From contig CAYZMM010000005.1 of the NCBI GenBank assembly GCA_964479535.1, positions 62,001 to 126,000 on the forward strand: 64,000 bases of DNA. Direction: 5' to 3'. The position numbers and the translations under genes are program-made. Source of the stretch: S015-6 sp964479535 (GTDB taxonomy: Bacteria > Desulfobacterota > DSWW01). Below the pieces are notes generated by a model, which saw nothing but the letters and a program-made list of their open reading frames with translations, did no database searches and was not told the origin of the DNA. Below, piece after piece: positions 9,586 to 19,070 of this stretch. The first letter of the stretch is position 1, and the number at the start of each line of letters is the position of its first letter.

Positions 9586-10275
9586 TTGGCAGAGCCAAGA
9601 AAGAACCAGGGCCCCCGGTCCGTCGAACCTGCTCTGCAGGAATTCCTGAGGATCCTACCCGCCTACGGGTTGAAACCGACCCCCCGCCAAGTGGAGCAGC
9701 TCCGGGCCTACGTCACGGAGCTGCTCCGATGGAACGAGAAGATCAACCTCACGGCCGCCAGGGAGCCGAAGGAAGTCTTCATGAGGCACGTGCTGGATTC
9801 CCTCATCCCTCTGGCCGAGTTGTCGGAGGTGGACAGGCTTCTGGATGTGGGGCCCGGTGGAGGCCTGCCCGGGATCCCGATCAAGATCTTCCGGCCGGAG
9901 CTTTCCATCGTCCTGCTCGAGGCGAGGAGAAAGAGGGCTTCCTTCAACCGGCACATTGCCGACCGATTGGATCTGACCGGGGTCGAAGTGGTCTGGGGGC
10001 GTCTGGGGGGGGAGGACGTCTACAGGAGATATGCCGAAACCCCCTTTGACGGGATCATCACCCGAGCCGCCCTGTCGGGCATTCGGGTCCTGCGGCTCGG
10101 CGCGCGGCTTTTGCGACCCGGGGGAACCTTCTTCCTGATGATGGGCGGCCTGGATGCGGATCAGCGGCAGGCCCTGGAGGGGGAGGCCGGAATTCAGGGA
10201 CGCACGCGGATCCGGATCCTCCCCTACGACTTGCCCGGCCCGGCCCGCGCCCTGAACCTCGTCTTGATCCACTGA
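9586..10275 (+). CDS. rsmG: 16S rRNA (guanine-N7) methyltransferase RsmG
   Basis: SAM-dependent methyltransferase (GidB family) acting on 16S rRNA near position 527, 229 aa. TTG 9586 is chosen because GGGAG (9576-9580) precedes it by 5 nt and no ATG lies nearby. The SAM-binding glycine motif is LLDVGPGGGLPGIPI, close to the usual DVGSGGGFPGIP. LLRWNEKINLTA and FMRHVLDSL are family-typical N-terminal motifs, and ITRAA is the downstream active-site segment. It lies just upstream of two parS sites and parAB, the usual neighbourhood of gidB in bacterial chromosomes. Confidence 0.95.
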   Translation: MAEPRKNQGPRSVEPALQEFLRILPAYGLKPTPRQVEQLRAYVTELLRWNEKINLTAAREPKEVFMRHVLDSLIPLAELSEVDRLLDVGPGGGLPGIPIKIFRPELSIVLLEARRKRASFNRHIADRLDLTGVEVVWGRLGGEDVYRRYAETPFDGIITRAALSGIRVLRLGARLLRPGGTFFLMMGGLDADQRQALEGEAGIQGRTRIRILPYDLPGPARALNLVLIH

Positions 10276-10283
10276 AAATCGGC

Positions 10284-10299
10284 GGTTTCACGTGAAACA
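10284..10299. promoter_or_regulatory. parS centromere site 1
   Basis: The 16-mer GGTTTCACGTGAAACA matches the conserved bacterial parS sequence (TGTTTCACGTGAAACA) except at the first base. It starts 8 nt after rsmG and is 57 nt upstream of the second site. Confidence 0.9.
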
Positions 10300-10356
10300 T
10301 GCCCGTGATTCCGGCGTCTTCGGCTTTCCGGGTCGAGATGCGAGGCGTCACCTCCA

Positions 10357-10372
10357 TGTTTCACGTGAAACA
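10357..10372. promoter_or_regulatory. parS centromere site 2 (perfect palindrome)
   Basis: TGTTTCACGTGAAACA is an exact 16-bp palindromic match to the conserved ParB binding sequence. It lies 98 nt upstream of parA. ParB would load here and spread; both sites may also affect parAB transcription. Confidence 0.95.
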
Positions 10373-10470
10373 CCCCTTTTCGCATCGCACGACTTGTCTT
10401 TATCGGCCGTTTGTGATAAGAACTCTTCTTTCCGTGTGCGCCTGCTGCAAGCCCTGTTGAAGGTGCCGAT

Positions 10471-11241
10471 TTGTCCATGGGCAGGATCGTATCCGTAGCG
10501 AACCAGAAGGGAGGGGTCGGCAAGACCACGACGGCCCTGAACCTTTCCGCGACGCTGGCCGCTGCGGAGAAGAGGACGCTTCTCGTGGACCTGGACCCCC
10601 AGGGGAATTCGACCAGCGGCCTCGGCGTGGACAAGAACGAGCTTCCTGCCACCGTCTACGAGGTGCTTCTCGGAACGAAGAGCCTCAAAGAGGTGACGCA
10701 GAGGACAGCGCTCGCGTATCTGGACCTGGTGCCGTCGAATACGAAGCTCTTCGGAGCAGAGGTGGAGCTCGTTGACATAGAGAACCGAGAGAGGCTCTTG
10801 GCAGACGCGTTGGACGGGGTGACGGGGAGCTATGAATACATCCTTGTGGATTGCCCCCCATCCCTGACCCTCCTGACCATCAATGCCCTGGCGGCTGCGG
10901 ACTCGATTCTGATACCGATTCAGTGCGAGTACTACGCGATGGAGGGTCTCGGACAGCTTCTGGACACGATTCGCCTGGCCCGGGACAAGCTCAACCCGCG
11001 CCTCGAGATCGAGGGTATCCTGTTCACGATGTTCGACGGCAGGAACAACCTCTCTCACCAGGTGGCCGAGGAGGTGAAAAGGCATTTCCCGAACAAGGTG
11101 TACCAGACGGTCATCCCGCGGAACGTCAAATTGAGCGAATGCCCCAGCCACGGGAAGCCGGTCATCCTGTACGACATAGGCTGCAAAGGGGCGGAGAGCT
11201 ATCTGGAGTTGGCCAGAGAGTTTCTGGGTTCGCACTCGTAA
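10471..11241 (+). CDS. parA: Chromosome-partitioning ATPase ParA/Soj
   Basis: Deviant Walker-A ATPase that drives segregation of ParB-bound origins, 256 aa. Seen: NQKGGVGKTTTALNL (signature lysine and P-loop), DLDPQGNST (Walker A') and YILVDCPPSLT (Walker B). TTG 10471 has GAAGG (10459-10463) at ideal spacing of 7 nt; ATG 10477 is two codons in and is 13 nt from it, so either may be used. The protein is short and lacks the N-terminal DNA-binding extension of plasmid ParA, as expected for chromosomal Soj proteins. parB follows after 15 nt. Confidence 0.96.
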   Translation: MSMGRIVSVANQKGGVGKTTTALNLSATLAAAEKRTLLVDLDPQGNSTSGLGVDKNELPATVYEVLLGTKSLKEVTQRTALAYLDLVPSNTKLFGAEVELVDIENRERLLADALDGVTGSYEYILVDCPPSLTLLTINALAAADSILIPIQCEYYAMEGLGQLLDTIRLARDKLNPRLEIEGILFTMFDGRNNLSHQVAEEVKRHFPNKVYQTVIPRNVKLSECPSHGKPVILYDIGCKGAESYLELAREFLGSHS

Positions 11242-11256
11242 TCGCGCGAGACTTGA

Positions 11257-12108
11257 ATGGGCAAGAAACAGGCACTGGGAAAAGGCCTCAACGCGCTCAT
11301 ACCGACGAGCGGCGAGGGGGGCGGCGGCACGAGAGGGTCCTTTCTTTGCCCGGTCGCACAGATCCGGTCCAATCCGGATCAGCCCCGCAAGCGTTTTGAT
11401 GACCAGGCCCTGGAATCTCTTGCAAACACGATCCGGGAAAAGGGTGTGCTGCAACCCCTGCTGGTGCGCAGAGTCGGGAGTCGATACGAGCTCATTGCGG
11501 GAGAGCGACGCCTGAGGGCCGCCAAGAAGGCGGGCCTGGCGGAGGTTCCGGTTCTGATCCGGGAGGCAGAGGAGGCGGACCGCCTCGAGTTGTCGATCCT
11601 GGAGAACATTCAGCGGGAAGACCTCAACCCGATCGAGGAGGCGCAGGCCTACAAGGAGATGCAGGACAGGCTCGCCATCACCCAGGAGGAGCTGGCACGG
11701 AGGGTGGGGAAAGATCGCTCATCCGTCGCGAACTCGATGCGCCTGCTGCAGCTTCCCAGGGAGATCCAGGAGGACCTGTCTTCCGGACGTCTGAGTTCGG
11801 GGCACGCCAGAGCCATCCTGGCCCTGGACCGGGAGGTCCTGCAGCTCAAGATGTGGGCCCTGATCAAGGACAAGGGGCTCTCCGTCCGGGAGGCGGAGCG
11901 GCACGTTCAGGAGCTGAAGGCGGGCAAGACCCGTAAGGGTGCGAACGCCACGCCCCTCGATCCTGACATGCAGAGCCTGCAGGATGAACTCTGCCGGCAC
12001 TTCGGCACGCGAGTCAAGATCCAGAAGGGGAAGAAGGGCGGTAAGATACAGATCCGGTACGCCTCGGAAGAGGAGTTGAATCGGCTCTATACCCTGATGA
12101 TCCACTAG
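11257..12108 (+). CDS. parB: Chromosome-partitioning CTPase/DNA-binding protein ParB
   Basis: parS-binding partner of ParA, 283 aa. The N-terminal ParA-interaction segment is MGKKQALGKGLNALI. The ParB/Srx CTP-binding domain contains LQPLLVRR and IAGERRLRAAKKAG (GERR box), then ENIQREDLNPIEEA. The helix-turn-helix region is LAITQEELARRVGKDRSSVA, and the C-terminal ~60 residues form the dimerisation domain. It is cotranscribed with parA. The ATP synthase operon begins 40 nt downstream, an arrangement seen in several deltaproteobacterial lineages. Confidence 0.96.
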   Translation: MGKKQALGKGLNALIPTSGEGGGGTRGSFLCPVAQIRSNPDQPRKRFDDQALESLANTIREKGVLQPLLVRRVGSRYELIAGERRLRAAKKAGLAEVPVLIREAEEADRLELSILENIQREDLNPIEEAQAYKEMQDRLAITQEELARRVGKDRSSVANSMRLLQLPREIQEDLSSGRLSSGHARAILALDREVLQLKMWALIKDKGLSVREAERHVQELKAGKTRKGANATPLDPDMQSLQDELCRHFGTRVKIQKGKKGGKIQIRYASEEELNRLYTLMIH

Positions 12109-12148
12109 AAAGAGCAAAGAGCCAACAGAGAGGCGAGGGGAGCAGACG

Positions 12149-12583
12149 ATGGAACAGATCATGCCGAATTACTCGGTCTTCATTCAGGCCGGCATCTTCC
12201 TGGTCGCGCTCTACGTGATCAAGTCGTTTATCCTGACCCCCATTTCCGAGGTCCTGAAGGGGCGCAGCGAGTCGATCGAGGGCTCGGAAGCGGAGGCGAA
12301 GAGGTTCGAGGAGGAAAGCGCTCGCCTGGACGCCAACTACAGGGCGAAGATCGCCGAGGCGAGGAGCCGGGCCCAGCAGGAGCGGACGAAGAGCCGTGAA
12401 GAGGCCAGAGGGCAGGAGAGAGAGATCCTGGGCAAGGCACGCGAGGAGGCGCACGGCATCCTCGAAGGGATTCGAGGGGAGATTCAGCAGGAGAGTGCAG
12501 AGGCAAGGACCCGGCTCCGAGACGAGGCGGCCGGGCTGTCCCGGATACTGTCGGAGAAGCTATTGGGGAGACCGGTTTCGTGA
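12149..12583 (+). CDS. atpF': ATP synthase F0 subunit b'
   Basis: Peripheral-stalk subunit of the membrane ATP synthase, 144 aa, with one N-terminal membrane helix (about residues 8-27, FIQAGIFLVALYVIKSFI) followed by an uninterrupted charged coiled coil. ATG 12149 has a purine-rich GAGGGGA upstream. It is followed by a second, longer b-type gene, so this one is taken as the b' member of a heterodimeric stalk, as in many deltaproteobacteria, cyanobacteria and alphaproteobacteria. First gene of the F0/F1 cluster. Confidence 0.88.
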   Translation: MEQIMPNYSVFIQAGIFLVALYVIKSFILTPISEVLKGRSESIEGSEAEAKRFEEESARLDANYRAKIAEARSRAQQERTKSREEARGQEREILGKAREEAHGILEGIRGEIQQESAEARTRLRDEAAGLSRILSEKLLGRPVS

Positions 12584-13212
12584 AAGCCATGAAGAGCAGC
12601 AGAAGAACGGTTGGGTACGATGGATGGCCCCTCAAGCGGTCGATGGCCTTTGCCGTCGCCTTTGCCCTTGTTGCGGCGGTCGTCCCGCTCGCCTCCTGGG
12701 CGAGCGGGGGGGGCGAGGGCGCTCATGAGGCCCATTTCGGGAAGGCGGAGATCTTTCAGATCCTCAATTTCATCCTCCTCATCTGCCTCCTTGTCTATGT
12801 CTACCGCAAGAACGCTGCGGGAAGCTTCGAAAAGCGGAGCCTGGAGATCCAGACGGCCATGGAAGAGGCGTCCAAGGCGAAAAAGGCGGCCGAAGACAAG
12901 TACCTGGAATACCAGACCCGGGTCGCCCAGCTCGACGAGGAGATCGGCAGGATCATGGAGCTTTCCAGGGGGGATGCGGAGAAGGAGAGGGTTTCGATCG
13001 TAGAGGAGGCGAAGAAACAGGCCGAGAAGATCGCGCAGCAGGCGGAAGTCTCGGCCAGGCACGAAGTGGACATGGCGAAACAGGCATTGCGCAAAGAGGC
13101 CGCGGAGCTTGCTGCACAAATGGCAGCGGACACTGTCAAGAAAGCGACGACACAGGAAGACCAGCGAAACTGGGTGAAGACCTACATCGACAAGATCGGA
13201 GAGGTCCAGTGA
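12580..13212 (+). CDS. atpF: ATP synthase F0 subunit b with N-terminal hydrophobic leader
   Basis: Second stalk subunit, 210 aa. The GTG start overlaps the b' stop as GTGA. It has two N-terminal hydrophobic stretches: a cleavable-looking leader (SMAFAVAFALVAAVVPLASWA) and, after a Gly/His-rich linker, the membrane helix FQILNFILLICLLVYVY (~60-77). The rest is coiled coil ending in ADTVKKATTQED. The leader is a feature of deltaproteobacterial b subunits. The stop overlaps the delta gene as GTGA. Confidence 0.92.
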   Translation: MKAMKSSRRTVGYDGWPLKRSMAFAVAFALVAAVVPLASWASGGGEGAHEAHFGKAEIFQILNFILLICLLVYVYRKNAAGSFEKRSLEIQTAMEEASKAKKAAEDKYLEYQTRVAQLDEEIGRIMELSRGDAEKERVSIVEEAKKQAEKIAQQAEVSARHEVDMAKQALRKEAAELAAQMAADTVKKATTQEDQRNWVKTYIDKIGEVQ

Positions 13213-13751
13213 AAGAGGAAGTCATCGGAAGGCGATATGCCAGGGCGCTGATAGCGCTCGGCCAGGAGCAGGACAAGTGGCAGGAGATCGGCCAGGGACT
13301 CGGCGATTTCATGGCTCTGTTCGAGGGGAACGAAATCCTGAGAAGAGTCCTCTGTGACCCGATTCACGACCGGAACAAGCGGAAGGCGATCCTGAGGGAT
13401 GTTCTCGCCAGGATGGGGCTGGGTTCGATCTGCTCGAATTTTCTCCAGCTCCTCGTGGACAAGGAGAGGATCCGGTACCTGCCCGCCATTTATTCCGCCT
13501 ATCAGCGTCTGGAGGACGCACTGGCGGGTCGGCTGCGTGCCCGGCTGGTTACGGCGCAGGGCCTGGAAGACGAAGAGGTTGCGGCCATCCGAAAAGCCCT
13601 GGAACAGAGGTTCCAGAAAGAGATAATCCTCGATTGGTCGGAGGATTCGGAGATTCTTGGGGGAGTCATTTGCAAGGTCGATGGGATGGTTTTTGACGGC
13701 TCTGTCAGGACCCAGCTGGAGACCCTAAAAGAGAGCATGAAAGGGGAATAG
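13209..13751 (+). CDS. atpH: ATP synthase F1 subunit delta
   Basis: Links the b/b' stalk to the alpha/beta hexamer, 180 aa. The start overlaps atpF as GTGA. Typical N-terminal RYARALIALG and C-terminal EILGGVICKVDGMVFDGSVRTQL (shortened forms of the family motifs YAxALF and GG.....D...D.S....L) are visible. It ends 2 nt before atpA. Confidence 0.95.
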   Translation: MKEEVIGRRYARALIALGQEQDKWQEIGQGLGDFMALFEGNEILRRVLCDPIHDRNKRKAILRDVLARMGLGSICSNFLQLLVDKERIRYLPAIYSAYQRLEDALAGRLRARLVTAQGLEDEEVAAIRKALEQRFQKEIILDWSEDSEILGGVICKVDGMVFDGSVRTQLETLKESMKGE

Positions 13752-13753
13752 CC

Positions 13754-15286
<1,533 letters not shown>

Positions 15287-15345
15287 TCCTTCTCCCCTTC
15301 CTTCCGGCGCCTGACAACGGCTGGGGTTCACTCGAGAGGTAGCGA

Positions 15346-16230
15346 ATGGCGACGTTAAAGGATATTCAGAGACGTATTCAGAGCGTGAGGAAGACGGCCC
15401 AGATCACCAAGGCGATGCAGATGGTGGCGGCCGCCAGGCTCCGCAGGTTGCAGGAGGCACTGGAGAGCACTCGCCCCTACGCGGACAAGATGAATCAGGT
15501 GGTGGGTCAGCTCGCAGGGCAGATCGAGGGAGGAACACACCCTCTCCTGGAGGAGCGCCCCGGCCCCCGCAAGCTGGACCTGCTCGTAGTGAGCTCGGAC
15601 CGGGGGCTCTGCGGCGGGTTGAATGCCAACCTCTTCCGCAAGACCAGGGTCTTCATGGCCGACAACAAAGACGCCTATGCGTCCACCTCCCTCTATCTGA
15701 TCGGCCAGAAGGCGAAGGATTACTACAGGCGAAGGGATCTGCCCATTCGACAGGCAAAGACCCATCTGTTTCCCGGGAAACCCCAGTTCGAGGCCATCCG
15801 GCCCATCGCGAAGGACCTGGTGGGAACCTTCCTTTCCGGCGAGGCGGACGAGGTGGGCGTCATCTTCACGCAGTTCCTGTCCGTCATGACCCAGAGAGCG
15901 ACCTACCGCCCTCTGCTGCCCCTTCAGAAGAGGGAGGTGGAGGAGCGGGAGGACGCTGAACCGGAGGCGACCGGGGACTACATCTACGAGCCTTCCAGGG
16001 AAGCTCTTCTCGACAAGCTTCTGCCGCGCTATGTGGAGGTTCAGTTGTACTGGATCATGCTCGAGGCATTGACCAGCGAGTTTGCCGCCCGAATGACGGC
16101 CATGGACAGCGCGACGAGCAACGCGAAGGAGATGATCGAGCGCCTCACCCTGACCTACAACCGTGCCCGCCAGGCGGCGATTACCAAGGAGTTGATGGAC
16201 ATCGTGAACGGAGCGGAGGCCCTGGCCTAG
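15346..16230 (+). CDS. atpG: ATP synthase F1 subunit gamma
   Basis: Central rotor shaft of F1, 294 aa, ATG start with GAGAGG upstream. N-terminal coiled-coil helix KDIQRRIQSVRKTAQITKAM and C-terminal helix with AMDSATSNAKEMI and YNRARQAAITKEL are the family signatures. It lies between atpA and atpD in the standard order. Confidence 0.97.
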   Translation: MATLKDIQRRIQSVRKTAQITKAMQMVAAARLRRLQEALESTRPYADKMNQVVGQLAGQIEGGTHPLLEERPGPRKLDLLVVSSDRGLCGGLNANLFRKTRVFMADNKDAYASTSLYLIGQKAKDYYRRRDLPIRQAKTHLFPGKPQFEAIRPIAKDLVGTFLSGEADEVGVIFTQFLSVMTQRATYRPLLPLQKREVEEREDAEPEATGDYIYEPSREALLDKLLPRYVEVQLYWIMLEALTSEFAARMTAMDSATSNAKEMIERLTLTYNRARQAAITKELMDIVNGAEALA

Positions 16231-16298
16231 AGAAAGCGGCAATCCAGTTGGAATCGAAAGAATAGAGGAAGCGACAAAACCCGAGAAGGAGTCAGTCC

Positions 16299-17705
16299 AT
16301 GGAAGTGGGAAAGGTTACCCAAGTCATCAGTGCAGTGGTGGACGTGGAATTCGAATCCGGGAATCTACCCGCAATCTTCAATGCCCTCACACTGTCGAAC
16401 CCATCCATCAGCGATCAGGAGGACAACCTCGTCCTCGAGGTTGCACAGCACCTGGGGGAGAACACGGTGCGGTGTATTGCCATGGACTCGACCGAGGGGT
16501 TGGTCCGGGGAATTCCCGTAAAGGATACGGGCAACGTGATCACCATGCCGGTCGGCAAAGAGGTGCTGGGCCGGATTCTCAACGTGGTCGGGCTGCCGGT
16601 GGACGAGGCCGGGCCCGTGAATACCGAGAAGCGGTTCCCGATCCACCGGGAAAAGCCGGAGTTCACCGAGCAGGACACGCAGGTGCAGGCCCTCGAGACG
16701 GGCGTGAAGGTGATCGACCTTCTCGAGCCGTACGCCCGGGGCGGAAAGATCGGGCTCTTCGGCGGCGCCGGTGTGGGCAAGACCGTTATCATCATGGAGA
16801 TGATCCACAACATCGCCATCCATCACGGTGGCTACTCGGTGTTCGGCGGCGTGGGCGAGCGAACCCGCGAAGGGAACGACCTCTGGCTCGAGATGAAGGA
16901 ATCCGGGGTGCTCGAAAAGGCCGCCCTGGTCTACGGTCAGATGAACGAGCCGCCGGGAGCGCGTGCCCGCGTGGGTCTTTCGGCCCTTACCGTGGCCGAG
17001 TACTTCCGGGACGAGGAAGGCCAGGACGTGCTGCTCTTCATCGACAACATCTTCCGGTTCACCCAGGCCAACTCCGAGGTGTCCGCCCTTCTCGGCCGGA
17101 TGCCCTCTGCCGTCGGTTATCAGCCGACCCTTTCCACCGACCTCGGTGAGCTCCAGGAGCGCATTACCTCGACCAAGAAGGGCTCGATCACCTCGGTTCA
17201 GGCCATCTACGTTCCGGCCGACGACTTGACCGACCCGGCGCCGGCCACGACCTTTGCCCACCTGGACGCCACCACGGTTCTTTCGCGCCAGATCGTGGAG
17301 CTCGGGATCTACCCGGCCGTGGATCCGCTGGACTCCACTTCGCGGATTCTCGACCCGGACATCCTGGGCATGGAGCACTACCTGGTTGCCCGCGAGGTGC
17401 AGCGAATCCTGCAGAGGTACAAAGACCTGCAGGACATCATCGCCATTCTGGGAATGGACGAGCTTTCCGAAGACGACAAGATGCTCGTGGCCCGTGCGAG
17501 GAAGATTCAGCGCTTCCTGAGCCAGCCCTTCTTCGTGGCCGAGGCCTTCACCGGCACCCATGGCCGGTACGTCAAGATGGAAGACACGGTCAAGGGCTTC
17601 AAGGAGATCATCGAAGGCCAGCACGACGAGCTTCCTGAGCAGGCCTTCTACATGGTGGGCACCATCGAAGAGGTGCAGGAGAAGGCGGAAAAGCTCATGG
17701 CGTAA
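16299..17705 (+). CDS. atpD: ATP synthase F1 subunit beta
   Basis: Catalytic F1 subunit, 468 aa. Walker A GGAGVGKT is at residues 155-162, the catalytic Glu segment GVGERTREGNDLW follows, and DELSEDDK is near residue 390. ATG start preceded by GAAGGAG. Normal length and order. Confidence 0.98.
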   Translation: MEVGKVTQVISAVVDVEFESGNLPAIFNALTLSNPSISDQEDNLVLEVAQHLGENTVRCIAMDSTEGLVRGIPVKDTGNVITMPVGKEVLGRILNVVGLPVDEAGPVNTEKRFPIHREKPEFTEQDTQVQALETGVKVIDLLEPYARGGKIGLFGGAGVGKTVIIMEMIHNIAIHHGGYSVFGGVGERTREGNDLWLEMKESGVLEKAALVYGQMNEPPGARARVGLSALTVAEYFRDEEGQDVLLFIDNIFRFTQANSEVSALLGRMPSAVGYQPTLSTDLGELQERITSTKKGSITSVQAIYVPADDLTDPAPATTFAHLDATTVLSRQIVELGIYPAVDPLDSTSRILDPDILGMEHYLVAREVQRILQRYKDLQDIIAILGMDELSEDDKMLVARARKIQRFLSQPFFVAEAFTGTHGRYVKMEDTVKGFKEIIEGQHDELPEQAFYMVGTIEEVQEKAEKLMA

Positions 17706-17737
17706 GGAGCCAAAGCCAGATTGCGAGGAGTACGAGA

Positions 17738-18139
17738 ATGGCAGACACATTTCTTCTGGATCTCGTGACACCGGAGCGGACCCTGTTCAGTGGAGCCGTG
17801 CAGGAGCTGGTCGCACCGGGGGTGCTCGGGGAGTTCGGTGTCCTGCCCGGCCACGCGAACATGCTGGCCGAGCTGAAAGCCGGCCGGCTGGTTTACCGGG
17901 ATGAGAGCGGGGAAAGAGAGATGGCTGCGGCCGGCGGGTTTGCCGAGGTGACCGGAGAGAGGGTGACCGTCCTGCTCGATGATGCCGTCTATGCGGAAGA
18001 CCTCGATTCGGCCGCTCTCAGCCAGGAGATCGAGGAGCTCGAGGGCCAGGCCCTGCAACCGGAGGATGAGGGATACAGCGACTGGCAGGACCAGCTCCGG
18101 TGGAAGAAGGCCTGCAGCGAAGTCGCGGAGCAGAAATAA
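17738..18139 (+). CDS. atpC: ATP synthase F1 subunit epsilon
   Basis: Regulatory subunit on the central stalk, 133 aa. The N-terminal beta-sandwich is clear (LDLVTPERTLFSGAVQELVAPGVLGEFGVLPGHAN, written here only to mark residues 5-39), followed by a two-helix C-terminal tail containing ALSQEIEELEGQA. It is the last gene of the ATP synthase cluster; subunits a and c are not in the window. Confidence 0.94.
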   Translation: MADTFLLDLVTPERTLFSGAVQELVAPGVLGEFGVLPGHANMLAELKAGRLVYRDESGEREMAAAGGFAEVTGERVTVLLDDAVYAEDLDSAALSQEIEELEGQALQPEDEGYSDWQDQLRWKKACSEVAEQK

Positions 18140-18140
18140 T

Positions 18141-19070
18141 TTGGGGGACGCCCGTGTCAAACGCGGCAGACTGAGCGTCTACCTCGGTGTCGCAAGGCCG
18201 GACCACTGGTTCAAGAACTTGCTGGTCCTCGGAGGGGGTACCGTTATCTTCCTGCGACCCGACGTGGACGTGGGCCCCCTTCCCTCGGCTGCATCGCGTC
18301 TCGCATGGGCTCTTCTGGTCACTTGCCTGGTTTCCGGATCGAACTACATCGTCAACGAAATCCTCGACGGCCCCAGAGACAGGCTGCATCCTGTGAAGAG
18401 GTTTCGTCCTGTTCCGGCCAACGAGGTGTCCACCGCCTGGCTGTGGTGCCTGGCCGGGCTCTTTGCTGTGGCCGGCATGTGCACGGGCTGGTTGGTTCTG
18501 TCCAGGCAAGCCTTCCTGTTTTCTCTTGCCTTCCTGCTGGTGGGCGGCCTGGTCTACAACGTTCCTCCCCTCCGTGTCAAGGAGATTCCCTACGCCGACG
18601 TGATCGTGGAGTCGGTCAACGGGCCCATTCGGCTTTCCCTCGGATGGTACGCCGTGACGGCAGCGTGTCCGCCGCCTCTCGCCCTGCTGCTCTCCTGCTG
18701 GACCCTCGCCGCCTTCGTGATGACCGGGAAGAGGCACGCAGAGTACCGGTTCATCGGGGACCCTGAGCGCGCAGCCGCCTATCGGTCGAGCTTCCGGTGG
18801 TACACGGAGCGCAGCCTCCTGGCGGCAATGATCGGGTACGCCTTGCTCAGCCTCCTTTTTTTCGCCCTTCTGGTGCTGGAAACCGGGCCGAACCGGTTGA
18901 TCCTGATGATTCCGTTCCTCGCCGGGTTCATCGCCTGGTTCATGCGGCTTTCCCTTCGCAAGGACGCCTTTGTGAGAGAGCCGGAGTACATCTGGGAGAG
19001 GCCCGCCTTTGCCGCGTACTGTATCGGCATAGCGATCCTGTTCGTCGTTCTCGGCGTCAGCGCAAACTGA
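18141..19070 (+). CDS. UbiA-family membrane prenyltransferase, decaprenyl-phosphate phosphoribosyltransferase-like
   Basis: Polytopic membrane protein, about 309 aa. The first Asp-rich motif reads NEILDGPRDRLHPVKRFRPV, which fits the NxxxDxxxDxxHPxKxxRP pattern of UbiA relatives that make decaprenyl-phosphoribose rather than quinone precursors; a second motif is YADVIVESVNGPIRLSLGW. Around eight hydrophobic helices follow. TTG 18141 is the best start found: CGGAG at 18126-18130 is 10 nt upstream and no ATG/GTG is in frame nearby, so the N-terminus is uncertain. It starts just after atpC and ends overlapping a convergent gene by 14 nt. Confidence 0.75.
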   Translation: MGDARVKRGRLSVYLGVARPDHWFKNLLVLGGGTVIFLRPDVDVGPLPSAASRLAWALLVTCLVSGSNYIVNEILDGPRDRLHPVKRFRPVPANEVSTAWLWCLAGLFAVAGMCTGWLVLSRQAFLFSLAFLLVGGLVYNVPPLRVKEIPYADVIVESVNGPIRLSLGWYAVTAACPPPLALLLSCWTLAAFVMTGKRHAEYRFIGDPERAAAYRSSFRWYTERSLLAAMIGYALLSLLFFALLVLETGPNRLILMIPFLAGFIAWFMRLSLRKDAFVREPEYIWERPAFAAYCIGIAILFVVLGVSAN

